A stretch of DNA of 55,051 nt from Aquimarina pacifica (GCF_000520955.1 NZ_JACC01000044.1:1-55051); one strand, 5' to 3'. Numbered from the stretch's first letter, positions 1-8,896 are shown. Program-made: numbers and translations. Notes: a model not told the origin generated them from the letters alone.

Positions 1-116
1 AAACACAACAATTGGCCTTGATCCGTAAAAGGACCATGTTTTTTGTGTATCCTTTCTTTGCTAATCTAGAGGTCAACTTATTCTTAGTCTATTGTTGTGG
101 ATATAAAAAACAAAAA

Positions 117-142
117 AGCCTTAACTACAGTTAGTTAAGGCT
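117..142 (-). terminator. Rho-independent terminator of tRNA-Asn
   Basis: An 11-bp perfect inverted repeat (AGCCTTAACTA / TAGTTAAGGCT) with a 4-nt loop lies 8 nt beyond the tRNA 3' end. On the minus strand it is followed by a T-rich run, so it should stop transcription from the tRNA gene. Confidence 0.8.
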
Positions 143-149
143 TTGTTTG

Positions 150-223
150 CTCCTCTTCTTGGGCTCGAACCAAGGACCCTCTGATTAACAGTCAGATGCT
201 CTAACCAACTGAGCTAAAGAGGA
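150..223 (-). tRNA. tRNA-Asn (GTT)
   Basis: Read on the minus strand, the 74-nt sequence folds as a full cloverleaf. The acceptor stem TCCTCTT pairs with AAGAGGA, the D arm is GCTCAGTTGGTTAGAGC, the anticodon stem TCTGA/TCAGA encloses the loop CTGTTAA with anticodon GTT, and the T arm contains GGTTCGAGCCC. The discriminator base is G and no CCA is encoded. A good promoter lies upstream and a terminator downstream, so it appears to be a single-gene transcript. Confidence 0.95.
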
Positions 224-266
224 ATATTTTTTGCAAATAAAGAATTGTTTTCTCGTTTTGCGAGTG

Positions 267-295
267 CAAATATATACTATTTTTTATATCTCAAA
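267..295 (-). promoter_or_regulatory. Promoter of tRNA-Asn
   Basis: On the minus strand TTTG (295-292) is followed after 17 nt by TATATTTG (274-267). This matches the Bacteroidetes primary-sigma pattern TTTG-N17-23-TAnnTTTG. The predicted start of transcription, near 260, lies about 37 nt before the mature tRNA. Confidence 0.65.
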
Positions 296-481
296 AAGTT
301 TTTTCTAATTTATTTTATAGTATTATGTAAATATTCTTTTTGTAATCCATTTTTGGTATGAAATTATCTAAACACGAAATAGAAATATGTTAATTTATAA
401 CAAGAAAGAAAATGTTGAAGTAGTCATGGTTATAGATTCATTTTGTATCCCAAACCTTGATTCTTTTTTTAATCATAAAAA
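296..481. other. Intergenic spacer, no gene seen
   Basis: This AT-rich spacer lies between the tRNA-Asn promoter and the rseP terminator. No open frame of useful length, repeat or RNA fold was recognised in it. The whole gene-free stretch (224-543) is accounted for by the promoter, this spacer and the terminator. Confidence 0.6.
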
Positions 482-507
482 AGCCTTCAAATACTTTTTT
501 GAAGGCT
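482..507 (-). terminator. Terminator downstream of rseP
   Basis: The perfect 9-bp inverted repeat AGCCTTCAA / TTGAAGGCT has an 8-nt loop and is followed, reading on the minus strand, by a T-rich tract. It lies 37 nt beyond the rseP stop codon. Confidence 0.75.
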
Positions 508-543
508 AAGTCTATATATTTATATATGTTTTACAGAAATCGA

Positions 544-1863
544 TTATTTAAAGATTGCTCTATAGATATCATTTCCGTTTGCAAATAGTAATAAAGCGAT
601 AAGAATTACAAACCCAACCAATTGGGCGTATTCCATAAATTTATCGTTAGGCTTTCTACCCGTAATGATTTCATATAATAAAAACATGACATGCCCTCCG
701 TCGAGAGCAGGAATAGGAAGCACATTCATAAAAGCCAGAATAATAGAAATAAAAGCAGTCGTTCCCCAAAATGCTCTCCAGTTCCAGGCATCAGGAAATA
801 GATTACCTATGGCTCCAAAACCTCCTAATTGACTAGCACCTTTTTTTGTAAAAATATATTTAAACTGTGCTATGTAGTCATGTAATGTCCAATATCCGTA
901 ATCAAAACCAGCAGAAATACTCTCTCCAATAGAATACTCCTTATGTTGTGATGTATAATTGGACTTAGGATATATTCCGATAATGCCCTCTTCATCAGGT
1001 GTAACTGTAATTACATTTTCTACGCCATTTCTAAGATATGTAATACGGTGACTAGTAGCAGAAGAATCTAATGCTTTTAGTTCCATAAAATCATTCCAAT
1101 ACTTAATTTCTTTACCATTAAGTTGAGTGATTTTATCTCCTTTAAGCAAACCAGACTTTTCTGCAGCTGTTCCTGCCATAACACTATCAAGTACTGTTGA
1201 TGCTATTGCAGAGAAAGGTTGCATAACACCATCCTGAAACATGGTTTTGCCGATCTCTTCAGGGATCTTGATTGTTTCTTTTTGTCCATTTTGATGTATT
1301 ACAGAAACCGATGAAACATCTCTCATAAAAAGATATTTGTTAATTTCTATCATATTATCAAAAGGTTTTCCGTTGACTTGTTCTATTCTATCTCCGTCCT
1401 GAAAACCATATTTTTGAAATGATTCATGTACTTTAAAACCATCAGGCATATCGTTAACTCCAACACTGTCAGTTCCCCAAGCAAAAATTATTGCCATGTA
1501 GATCAAGAAGCCAAGAATAATATTAACGGTAACACCACCTAGCATAATAATAAGTCGCTGCCATGCGGGTTTTGATCTAAACTCCCATGGTTGAGGTGGT
1601 CCAGCCATTTGCTCTTTATCCATACTTTCGTCAATCATCCCAGAGATTTTTACATAACCTCCTAGAGGTAACCAACCGATGCCATATACGGTTTCCCCGA
1701 TTTTTTTCTTAAATAAAGAAAACTTAACATCAAAAAACAGATAGAATTTTTCGACTCTCGTTTTGAAAATTTTTGCTGGAATAAAATGTCCTAATTCATG
1801 AAGAATAATAAGAAAGGATAAACTCAATAATAATTGAATAGCTTTTATAAAGAATGGACTCAT
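544..1863 (-). CDS. rseP: RIP metalloprotease RseP (site-2 protease)
   Basis: This is a 439-residue inner-membrane zinc protease of the S2P/M50 family, which cuts transmembrane substrates such as anti-sigma factors inside the membrane. The zinc-binding motif HELGH is at residues 22-26 in the first membrane helix. The third ligand motif LDGGH lies near residues 386-390 in a C-terminal helix. Two PDZ-like regions lie between them, at about 130-290, which fits the family length of roughly 440. A promoter on the minus strand lies just upstream and a hairpin terminator downstream, so it is probably monocistronic. It is divergent from the SCO1-like gene. The substrate is not encoded nearby. Confidence 0.93.
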   Translation of the reverse strand: MSPFFIKAIQLLLSLSFLIILHELGHFIPAKIFKTRVEKFYLFFDVKFSLFKKKIGETVYGIGWLPLGGYVKISGMIDESMDKEQMAGPPQPWEFRSKPAWQRLIIMLGGVTVNIILGFLIYMAIIFAWGTDSVGVNDMPDGFKVHESFQKYGFQDGDRIEQVNGKPFDNMIEINKYLFMRDVSSVSVIHQNGQKETIKIPEEIGKTMFQDGVMQPFSAIASTVLDSVMAGTAAEKSGLLKGDKITQLNGKEIKYWNDFMELKALDSSATSHRITYLRNGVENVITVTPDEEGIIGIYPKSNYTSQHKEYSIGESISAGFDYGYWTLHDYIAQFKYIFTKKGASQLGGFGAIGNLFPDAWNWRAFWGTTAFISIILAFMNVLPIPALDGGHVMFLLYEIITGRKPNDKFMEYAQLVGFVILIALLLFANGNDIYRAIFK

Positions 1864-1890
1864 GGTCTTATTTTCAAATTTTTAATCACG

Positions 1891-1920
1891 CAAAAGTAAA
1901 CTTTCTTGAGGGTTTACAAA
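1891..1920 (-). promoter_or_regulatory. Promoter of rseP
   Basis: On the minus strand TTTG (1920-1917) is followed after 18 nt by TACTTTTG (1898-1891), a close match to the flavobacterial TTTG / TAnnTTTG promoter pattern. It lies about 28 nt before the ATG of rseP. Confidence 0.65.
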
Positions 1921-1995
1921 AGAAATAACGGTATGCGATCAATGTTTTAATTTTTTTTTGGCATAATTGTTTTTTTTATACTACTCTAAAGCTCG

Positions 1996-2003
1996 TAGTT
2001 TTG
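1996..2003 (+). promoter_or_regulatory. -7 element upstream of the SCO1-like gene
   Basis: TAGTTTTG matches TAnnTTTG and predicts a transcript start near 2010. That is downstream of the first in-frame ATG (1967) and just before the ATG at 2021, so it decides the start codon. No TTTG is seen at the proper -33 distance, so the promoter is weakly supported. Confidence 0.45.
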
Positions 2004-2020
2004 CAGTAATCAAAGTAAAT

Positions 2021-2689
2021 ATGTTACAATTTTTTGCAAAGTATAAATTTTTTGCTGTAGTACTTTTTGTGGTATCAGCTGTAATTATTTCTATTATTTA
2101 TTCTATTCTAAAACCAAATCGGGTGCTGCCTATATATGAGCCCGATATGGTGAACACCGAACTTGTTGATAGTACGGTACAATATGTACGCAAGTACCAT
2201 AAGATAGCAGATTTTAGACTGATTAATCAAAATGGAGAGGAAGTAACTCAGAAAAATTATGAGGATAAGATTTATGTAGCTGACTTTTTCTTTACAACTT
2301 GTCAGACTATCTGTCCCATTATGACAGATCATATGAAACAAATACAAGATAGGCTACAAGATGGCGATGTATTATTACTTTCGCATTCGGTAACACCTCA
2401 AATAGATGATGTTGCCAGACTAAAAGAATATGCCATCAAAAAAGGAGTTGATGATCATAAATGGAATTTGGTTACAGGTGATAAAAAACAAATCTATGAT
2501 TTGGCAAGAAAGTCTTATCTGGCGGCCAAATCAGATGGAGATGGAGGTCCTTATGATATGGTGCATACCGAAAATTTTATCCTTGTAGATAAGAAGAAAC
2601 GAATTCGTGGTTTTTATAACGGTACGCTTCCAGAAGATATAGATCGGTTGATTGAAGACATCAAAATATTACAAAAGAAGAAAAAGTAA
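2021..2689 (+). CDS. SCO1/SenC (PrrC) family copper chaperone
   Basis: This 222-residue protein has one N-terminal membrane segment (about residues 9-30) and a thioredoxin-fold SCO domain. The copper-binding CxxxC is Cys94 and Cys98 in TTCQTICPIM, and the conserved distal histidine is His182 in MVHTENF. Members of this family deliver copper to the CuA site of cytochrome c oxidase or act as thiol-disulfide reductases on the periplasmic side. I chose ATG 2021 over ATG 1967 because the upstream stretch is not like the family and overlaps the apparent promoter. The gene is convergent with the lipoprotein gene that follows and shares a hairpin with it. Confidence 0.9.
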   Translation: MLQFFAKYKFFAVVLFVVSAVIISIIYSILKPNRVLPIYEPDMVNTELVDSTVQYVRKYHKIADFRLINQNGEEVTQKNYEDKIYVADFFFTTCQTICPIMTDHMKQIQDRLQDGDVLLLSHSVTPQIDDVARLKEYAIKKGVDDHKWNLVTGDKKQIYDLARKSYLAAKSDGDGGPYDMVHTENFILVDKKKRIRGFYNGTLPEDIDRLIEDIKILQKKKK

Positions 2690-2757
2690 AAAGCGTATCA
2701 AGGTTTTTAATGTATAATCTCGATATGAGATTGTTATTTCCTCAATACGCTTTTTTT
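2690..2757. terminator. Bidirectional terminator between convergent genes
   Basis: AAAGCGTAT pairs with ATACGCTTT, with a 2-nt internal mismatch and then AGG/CCT. An inner perfect hairpin AATCTC-gatat-GAGATT sits at 2716-2732. T runs follow in both directions, so it can serve the SCO1-like gene (+) and the lipoprotein gene (-). Confidence 0.7.
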
Positions 2758-2777
2758 GATAATTATAAAACATTGTA

Positions 2778-4436
2778 CTAATCAAGAGGGCAATCTCCCG
2801 GGTTTTGCTCGCACATGGCGTTGATCCATGGTTCAAAACCTTCATAAAAAGTTTCATTGAAAAACTCAATAAGTTCATCAAAATCATGTTCTTCAAAAAG
2901 CTCATCGTATTCTAGAGGTTCGGCCGGATGGATGGCATAGTTAAGGAACTCGATTTTAGAACCGCTTTCTAAATCAATCACTAATTTCTTAGACCCATAT
3001 TCTACAGTTTCTGTCGTAGTAAGAGGAAAAGGAAACATCCAGTTTTCGTTTGCCTCTTCGCAAGGTCCGATGGCTCCTGTAAGTCGTATCCCAATACCAT
3101 CTTCGAGATAATATTCATTACCAAATAATTCTACTACCGAAGAGTCTTCATGAACATAGTTAAAAGGAATCTGATCAACCACATTGTTTTGAATATCAAA
3201 CCAAACAAATTGCGATGCCTGTACTACACGAAGACCACAAAAATTATTCGGAAAAATAAGCGCTCCTTCATACTGAGGAAGTGCCGGTAAAAATTGAACA
3301 GGCAGTGTGATTCTAGGTTGATCCTCTATGATCGTATTAAAATCAATAATGATATCATCTCCATCTGATAATTCGATATAATTAGGTACCTGCGGAAAAT
3401 TTTCTGGATCTGGGGTTCCACCTCCACCATTGTCATCATCATCATTGTCATCGTCGTCATCGATGATGATATCTTCTCGATCCATCATGAAATCGAATTG
3501 ATCATATCCCATGGCGTTTTTTACGCGAAGTCTAAATGAAGTTTCTACTGAGGTATTCCAAGCATAGGTATATACTTTGGTAGAATTTGCAGGTACTTCG
3601 AACCCTTCAGAGACTTTTCCTAATGGATTTTTCATAGATTTCCATTGTCCGTTTGAGTAATATTCAAAATATAACTCAGGCCCAACATAAGCGCTGCACG
3701 GAGGGCTCTGACAGTAGCTCCCAGACGTGGTATTAGAAATATAGTGGTCATTAATACTGCTTTGAACTGCTTTACTACAAATTTTACCTCTCCATTTCTT
3801 AATTTTTGGCATTACAGCGTGCAACCTATATCGTGTTCCCTTATTACAAGCAGAAGGAGACAAGCTGGCGCAATCATCTATGAATCCTGAATAATTATTT
3901 GGTGTTTTGTCAAGTGCTACGAATTCTGGATTTCCTAAAAAACCACCAGCAATACTACTTGTAAAATTACTGTTCTTACAGGCCACTATTCTAGAAGAAA
4001 TTCCTTCATTTCCCAAAGGAAAAGTTACTGCCATTTCTCGTGCCCAACCTTGCTCTAAGGGTTTGCTGGTTTTGAGATTCGTGTTGTTTTCCTCTACTTC
4101 CAAAAAAGATGGAATTGGGGTTCCTTGTTCAGAAAGTGCCCAAAAAATTTCTTTATCAGAGAGTTCTCTTTTGGCTAGTTCTGTAATATTGTTTAATACA
4201 GAAGACTCTGCACAATCGCTTTCTTCTAAAAGGAATGTGCCATTGAGTTGTCCATCATTAATTTGTCGAAAATGTAAGACGTTTCCGTTAGACAGTTCGA
4301 TGGTGGCTTGATTGTTAAATAATGTCTGGTGTTCTTTACTACTAGTAGACTCAATCGTGATGTCTTCTGTTTTTTCGCACGAAATTAGCGAGAGTACCAG
4401 AAAAAAAATGATCGGGTACATGTTTGAATTAAACAT
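2778..4436 (-). CDS. Hypothetical lipoprotein with Asp-rich linker
   Basis: This 552-residue protein begins with a lipoprotein signal peptide whose lipobox LISC places the lipidated Cys near residue 20. The N-terminal half (to about 320) is rich in Cys pairs and beta-prone sequence. A low-complexity linker of nearly pure Asp followed by four Gly spans about 325-342. The C-terminal half (about 345-552) is acidic. I do not recognise either domain. It is most likely an exported surface or outer-membrane-anchored protein. The acidic linker could bind calcium or simply act as a flexible spacer. It is transcribed alone and ends at the hairpin shared with the SCO1-like gene. Confidence 0.75.
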   Translation of the reverse strand: MFNSNMYPIIFFLVLSLISCEKTEDITIESTSSKEHQTLFNNQATIELSNGNVLHFRQINDGQLNGTFLLEESDCAESSVLNNITELAKRELSDKEIFWALSEQGTPIPSFLEVEENNTNLKTSKPLEQGWAREMAVTFPLGNEGISSRIVACKNSNFTSSIAGGFLGNPEFVALDKTPNNYSGFIDDCASLSPSACNKGTRYRLHAVMPKIKKWRGKICSKAVQSSINDHYISNTTSGSYCQSPPCSAYVGPELYFEYYSNGQWKSMKNPLGKVSEGFEVPANSTKVYTYAWNTSVETSFRLRVKNAMGYDQFDFMMDREDIIIDDDDDNDDDDNGGGGTPDPENFPQVPNYIELSDGDDIIIDFNTIIEDQPRITLPVQFLPALPQYEGALIFPNNFCGLRVVQASQFVWFDIQNNVVDQIPFNYVHEDSSVVELFGNEYYLEDGIGIRLTGAIGPCEEANENWMFPFPLTTTETVEYGSKKLVIDLESGSKIEFLNYAIHPAEPLEYDELFEEHDFDELIEFFNETFYEGFEPWINAMCEQNPGDCPLD

Positions 4437-4767
4437 AATAAAATGATTTATGAGATTTTACATACTCTATTTAAGGTTTTTCTGTTTCCACCTTGTTTTT
4501 GATTTTATGAGGTCAAAATTATGGTGAGGCCTATAAGTCGATATCCGATATTTTTGAATTTCAAAGATTTAATACGAAAAAAGGGGTGTTATCCCTTAAA
4601 TAATACATGGTACGTCTGTATGATTTCCAGAAAGTAAAAGGGTTGCTAAAAGAATTATGGGCGTTTGTCAGATTTAGATCGCAATAAAAATCATTTTGAA
4701 GGTTTAGTTTTCTCAATAGAATTATTTATACTATTTTTGCGTTGTTTAAAATTAATCTAAATAAAGT
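4437..4767. other. Intergenic region between divergent lipoprotein and feo genes
   Basis: This 331-bp AT-rich region carries the promoters of both flanking genes. Only the feoA -7 element is recognisable. No open frame, repeat or Fur-like palindrome was recognised with confidence. Confidence 0.55.
4732..4739 (+). promoter_or_regulatory. -7 element upstream of feoA
   Basis: TATTTTTG matches TAnnTTTG and lies 28 nt before the TTG start of feoA. No TTTG is found at the expected -33 spacing. Confidence 0.45.
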
Positions 4768-4995
4768 TTGAAGACTACAATTGCGACACTTCGGCGAGGT
4801 CAGCGTGCTTTGATAAAAGAAATTACCTCAGAAATTATCCCGCTTAAATTATTAGAGATGGGATGTTTGCCGGGTAATGAAGTCGTGTTGATTCAAACAG
4901 CTCCTTTTCAGTGTCCGATGTACCTCAATATCAATGGTAGTCATCTTGCGATCCGCAAAGAAATTGCAGCTCAAATAGAAGTTCAAATTATTTAG
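4768..4995 (+). CDS. feoA: FeoA family ferrous iron transport protein, TTG start
   Basis: This 75-residue cytosolic SH3-like protein is the usual small partner of FeoB. Typical FeoA features are the segment LLEMGCLPGNEV and a C-terminal strand ending near the stop. The start must be TTG at 4768: an in-frame TAA occupies 4762-4764, so no upstream start exists, and the next methionine would remove most of the domain. The gene is 14 bp upstream of feoB. FeoA is thought to bind and modulate FeoB. Confidence 0.88.
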   Translation: MKTTIATLRRGQRALIKEITSEIIPLKLLEMGCLPGNEVVLIQTAPFQCPMYLNINGSHLAIRKEIAAQIEVQII

Positions 4996-5009
4996 TAGCA
5001 TTTCTTTTT

Positions 5010-7106
5010 ATGGCCAAGCAAATTAAAGTTTCACTTATCGGAAACCCTAATACGGGTAAAACCTCTGTTTTTAATTTGCTTACCGGGCTTAATCAACAGG
5101 TCGGTAATTATCCCGGAATCACTGTAGAAAAAAAGGAAGGAATCTGTAAGTTGTCAAGAGGGGTCAAAGCACATATTCTTGATTTACCCGGGACCTATAG
5201 TCTTAATGCATCTTCATTAGACGAAAATGTAGTTATTGAGTTGTTGCTTAATAAAAAAGATAAGGATTTTCCTGATGTAGCTGTAGTAGTTAGTGATGTA
5301 GAAAACCTCAAAAGAAACTTATTACTTTATACCCAAATCAAGGATTTAGAGATACCAACCATATTGGTTATTAATATGGCTGATCGTATGCAGCGCAAAG
5401 GAATTTCGCTAGATATTCCTGGGTTAGAAAAAGAATTGAACACAAAAATAGCGCTTATAAGTGCACGAAAAGGAGAGGGCATTGATGCACTCAAAAAACT
5501 TATAGAATCTTATACGTTATTGTCAAAAAAAACTTGTTTGGATGCTTTATCTTTTGCTCCGGATTATTTTGATAGACTACAAAAGGCTTTTCCTAATCAA
5601 TCTCTATATAAACTTTGGTTGGTAATCACTCAAGATGTTAATTTTAGGAAGTTTGATAAGCAACAAGTAGATATAGCTCCAGATTTTAAGATCAAGTCTG
5701 AAAGTGAGCTTAAAAGATTACAGCAAAAAGAGACGATCAAGCGATACCAATTTATAAATAATGTGTTAAAAAAATGCCTGGTTGTAGATGAAAAAGTGGC
5801 GACTGGAATGAGAGCTCGCTTCGACAGGGTATTAACACATAAATTTTGGGGATATTTTATTTTCTTTGCGATACTCCTATTAATTTTTCAGGCGATTTAT
5901 GATTGGTCATCTTATCCAATGGACTTAATTGATGAAGGTTTTGCTTGGCTTAGTGAGGCTGCAAAAAATGCGCTACCCCAAGGACCATTGGTAGATCTCA
6001 TTACAGAGGGTATTATACCAGGTTTGGGAGGAATTGTGATTTTTATTCCCCAGATTGCATTTTTGTTTTTCTTCATCTCTATTTTAGAGGAAAGTGGATA
6101 TATGAGTCGTGTTGTATTTCTAATGGATAGAATTATGAGGCGTTTTGGTTTAAGTGGTAAGAGTGTCGTGCCACTTGTTTCTGGAACAGCATGCGCTATC
6201 CCAGCAGTTATGGCAACGAGAAATATAGAGAATTGGAAAGAAAGATTAATTACCATTCTTGTCGTACCGTTTACAACATGTTCTGCAAGACTACCTGTTT
6301 ATCTAATTATTATTGCTTTAGTAATTCCTGATGAAAAGTTTGGTTGGGTATTTGGTTACCAAAGTATGACATTAATGCTTTTATATTTTTTAGGTTTTGC
6401 CTCAGCTGTTGGGTCTGCTTGGTTGCTTAATAAGCTACTTAAAATGGAGAGTAAATCTTACTTTATAGTAGAAATGCCCGGATATAAAGTACCTCTATTC
6501 AAGAATGTAATTATTAATGTGATTGAAAAAACAAAGGCATTCATCTTTGGTGCAGGAAAGATAATTCTAGCTATTTCAATAATTCTATGGGTATTAGCAA
6601 GTTTTGGACCTAATGAAAAATTTAGCAACGCAAAAGAAATAGTAACAAAAGAATATACCGATTTATCTCAAGATGATTTAGACCAGAAAATAGCATCTCA
6701 CCAATTAGAATATTCCTTTATAGGATATGCGGGCAAAGGAATTGAACCAATCGTAGCACCATTAGGGTATGATTGGAAAGTCGGAATTGGAATCTTATGC
6801 TCTTTTGCCGCAAGAGAAGTATTTGTAGGAACTCTAGCAACCATCTATAGTGTAGAAAGTGATGAGGAAGAAACTATAAAAAATAGAATGGCCGCAGAAA
6901 TCAATCCTCAGACTGGAGGTCCATTGTTTAATTTGGCGAGCGGATTATCATTATTATTGTTTTATGCATTTGCTATGCAATGCATGAGTACGCTTGCCAT
7001 CGTAAAAAGAGAGACCAATAGTTGGAAATGGCCTACTATTCAATTGGTATTCATGAGTATTCTGGCTTATAGTATTGCCTTAGTTGTCTATCAGGTTTTA
7101 AAATGA
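5010..7106 (+). CDS. feoB: Ferrous iron transporter FeoB
   Basis: This 698-residue inner-membrane Fe(II) transporter has an N-terminal G-protein domain. G1 is GNPNTGKT at residues 11-18, G3 is DLPG at 58-61 and G4 is NMAD at 122-125. The C-terminal half holds multiple membrane helices, including the two gate-like repeats with SGTACAIPAVMATR and SFAAREVFVGTLATIYSVE. Length is within the family range and no motif is missing. It is the second gene of the operon feoA-feoB-Cys-rich protein-small membrane protein, and Fur control is likely although no Fur box was identified. Confidence 0.95.
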   Translation: MAKQIKVSLIGNPNTGKTSVFNLLTGLNQQVGNYPGITVEKKEGICKLSRGVKAHILDLPGTYSLNASSLDENVVIELLLNKKDKDFPDVAVVVSDVENLKRNLLLYTQIKDLEIPTILVINMADRMQRKGISLDIPGLEKELNTKIALISARKGEGIDALKKLIESYTLLSKKTCLDALSFAPDYFDRLQKAFPNQSLYKLWLVITQDVNFRKFDKQQVDIAPDFKIKSESELKRLQQKETIKRYQFINNVLKKCLVVDEKVATGMRARFDRVLTHKFWGYFIFFAILLLIFQAIYDWSSYPMDLIDEGFAWLSEAAKNALPQGPLVDLITEGIIPGLGGIVIFIPQIAFLFFFISILEESGYMSRVVFLMDRIMRRFGLSGKSVVPLVSGTACAIPAVMATRNIENWKERLITILVVPFTTCSARLPVYLIIIALVIPDEKFGWVFGYQSMTLMLLYFLGFASAVGSAWLLNKLLKMESKSYFIVEMPGYKVPLFKNVIINVIEKTKAFIFGAGKIILAISIILWVLASFGPNEKFSNAKEIVTKEYTDLSQDDLDQKIASHQLEYSFIGYAGKGIEPIVAPLGYDWKVGIGILCSFAAREVFVGTLATIYSVESDEEETIKNRMAAEINPQTGGPLFNLASGLSLLLFYAFAMQCMSTLAIVKRETNSWKWPTIQLVFMSILAYSIALVVYQVLK

Positions 7107-7131
7107 TATATAAAATAAGTATATTTATTCA

Positions 7132-7302
7132 ATGAGCATTTTAATTCAAAACATACTAGTTTTATTGATTTTTGCGGGAGCAGCAGTGTTTTTGTTTAAA
7201 AAATTCTTTGGGAAACGCAAAATAACTGCGACTTCTAAAAAAACGGTACAGTCTATGAAGTCATCTGGTTCATGCAGTAATTCTGGTTGTGGATGTCATT
7301 AA
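7132..7302 (+). CDS. FeoB-associated Cys-rich membrane protein (56 aa)
   Basis: A small gene 25 bp after feoB encodes 56 residues. An N-terminal membrane helix (about residues 3-22) is followed by a basic stretch KKFFGKRK and a C-terminal tail rich in Ser, Gly and Cys with CSNSGCGCH at the end (Cys48, Cys53 and Cys55). This is the form of the FeoB-associated Cys-rich membrane proteins (pfam12669-like) found after feoB in many bacteria and proposed to help FeoB handle iron. Assignment rests on position and architecture. Confidence 0.82.
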   Translation: MSILIQNILVLLIFAGAAVFLFKKFFGKRKITATSKKTVQSMKSSGSCSNSGCGCH

Positions 7303-7514
7303 TCGTAATTTTGATAGCCTACTATCTAGATTATAAACATCAAAAAAAACAATTTGTTTCTGACCTAAAAGGAGGGTTTCTATTCTTAATTATTTTAAGT
7401 ATTATTTTTTTAACTATTGTTTATATTCTTAATTTCAATAGTCTTTATGCTATTTTAGGGGTTGGAATTTTTATTCCATTCAGTTTACTTCTTAGACACT
7501 TCGGTAAAAAATAA
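7293..7514 (+). CDS. Small hypothetical membrane protein at the end of the feo operon
   Basis: A 73-residue protein starting at ATG 7293 overlaps the preceding Cys-rich gene by 10 bp, which suggests translational coupling. It is dominated by hydrophobic segments (about 1-14, 28-46 and 50-66) separated by a charged stretch. A TTG two codons upstream (7287) is an alternative start. No family is recognised. It converges with the EamA gene, leaving only 3 bp between their ends. Confidence 0.6.
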   Translation: MSLIVILIAYYLDYKHQKKQFVSDLKGGFLFLIILSIIFLTIVYILNFNSLYAILGVGIFIPFSLLLRHFGKK

Positions 7515-7517
7515 CAA

Positions 7518-8435
7518 CTATTTTTTAATCCAGTTTAATGGCTTGTGGCTAATTAAGTATACTCCTATAAAAATCAGTACGCAACAAAGAAGTTTAATCA
7601 ATGTTATATCCCCTTTGTATTGACTATTTAGGACATAGTATGATAGTATTGCAACAAGTATCATTGCGACTGCAGGCTGAACATATACATAGCTGCTGGT
7701 AACTGTTGGTTTTAAATATTGTAGAGCAAACATATTAAGCAAATATGCCAGAAAAGTAGGGCCTACAACAACATAGAGTAATGAAAACCAATTAGAAGTG
7801 GTAAATGCATCAAAATTGGTAGTTAGTAACTTTCCTAGACAAAAAGGAAATGCGCATATAAATCCAAAGAAGAATGTCCAGACTATTACGGTTATGGGTT
7901 TGTATTTTAGCATTAGAGGTTTAACAATGACTAGGTAAAAAGAAAATGCTAAAGAGTTAATGAATATAAATAAGTTTCCTAGTATTGATCCTGTTCCCAA
8001 CTCGGCATTACCGAAGTAGATAAGTAATGTTGCTCCTAAACCACCGATACATATGCCAATAATTCGTTGAAGCGTTAACGGTTCTTTGAGTATAAAAAAA
8101 CTAATAATGATAGTAAAAATAGGCATTCCCGTTACAATGATAGATGCATCTACAGGAGAGGTAAGGCTAAGGCCATTCATCGAAAAGATTTGATTTATTG
8201 CTACTCCCAGCAAGCCGCATACAGCCAATCTTGGCATGTCTTTTCTTTCTATTTTTTCATTGACGAACATTTTAAGAAAAAGAAATAACAAACAAGCTCC
8301 AGTAATTCTTACAAGTACCAATGCAGATGCTTCTATTTTGTTCGGCATTAAGCCTTTGGCAATAAGGTAATTTGCACCATAAATAATATTGACACTTAAT
8401 AAAGCTAGGTGAGATTTAGAGGTACTTGAAATCAT
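7518..8435 (-). CDS. EamA/DMT family transporter
   Basis: This is a 305-residue inner-membrane protein of the drug/metabolite transporter superfamily. It has about ten membrane helices in two EamA repeats, and a typical repeat signature is ITGMPIFTIIISFFILKEPLTLQRIIG. Substrates in this family vary (metabolites, amino acids, drugs) and cannot be read from sequence. The open frame extends upstream to ATG 8516, but that ATG overlaps a TAnnTTTG element (8514-8521). The ATG at 8435 gives the normal family length, so I chose 8435. Confidence 0.85.
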   Translation of the reverse strand: MISSTSKSHLALLSVNIIYGANYLIAKGLMPNKIEASALVLVRITGACLLFLFLKMFVNEKIERKDMPRLAVCGLLGVAINQIFSMNGLSLTSPVDASIIVTGMPIFTIIISFFILKEPLTLQRIIGICIGGLGATLLIYFGNAELGTGSILGNLFIFINSLAFSFYLVIVKPLMLKYKPITVIVWTFFFGFICAFPFCLGKLLTTNFDAFTTSNWFSLLYVVVGPTFLAYLLNMFALQYLKPTVTSSYVYVQPAVAMILVAILSYYVLNSQYKGDITLIKLLCCVLIFIGVYLISHKPLNWIKK

Positions 8436-8513
8436 CAAACAAAGAACGATAAAATTAGTGAGATAAAATTTTACTATCAGGGGTTCTTTGTCAATGTGAT
8501 CCGGCCAATAAAT

Positions 8514-8521
8514 CAAAGCTA
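8514..8521 (-). promoter_or_regulatory. -7 element upstream of the EamA transporter
   Basis: On the minus strand TAGCTTTG (8521-8514) matches TAnnTTTG. It would start transcription near 8508 and supports the downstream start codon at 8435. No clear -33 partner is seen. Confidence 0.35.
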
Positions 8522-8629
8522 TCTCAGTACTAGTTTTTAAGCCTGTTTAAGTATTTAACTATTATTGAAATTGTAGAATTAGAGTCAGCGTCAAGCTATG
8601 TGTGTTTTAAAAAATGTATACAAAAATGT

Positions 8630-8896
8630 TTAATCGATTATTTCTTCAATTTCTTCTGCAATTTCTGTAATTAAAGCCCCTTCTGTGCCTTCAAGAATAT
8701 AAATAAGGGCTTTTACGACATGCGTTACTCCTATCAGAAGTATGCCGTGATGTACTTCTAAAAATGATTCGAATTCTGGGATAACTGTTTCGCAGATTTC
8801 TATGATTCCTACAAGAATTAAAAGAATCCCAACAATTAATGAAAAAGTATGACTCTTAAATATTCGAAAAATTAAGCTAGGGTTTTTTTTTGTCAT
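8630..8896 (-). CDS. Small hypothetical membrane protein
   Basis: This 88-residue protein has a basic N-terminus, two hydrophobic segments (about residues 18-34 and 47-66) and a very acidic C-terminal tail (EIAEEIEEIID). That is consistent with a two-helix inner-membrane protein. I do not recognise the family. It lies divergent from the carotenoid operon, with about 370 bp between them. Confidence 0.6.
   Translation of the reverse strand: MTKKNPSLIFRIFKSHTFSLIVGILLILVGIIEICETVIPEFESFLEVHHGILLIGVTHVVKALIYILEGTEGALITEIAEEIEEIID

Noticed and set aside
1967..2020. Upstream ATG for the SCO1-like gene
   Set aside because: The stretch overlaps a -7 promoter element and encodes residues unlike the family; ATG 2021 fits better.
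8436..8516. Longer N-terminus of the EamA transporter
   Set aside because: The upstream ATG overlaps a promoter-like element and adds a non-family extension.
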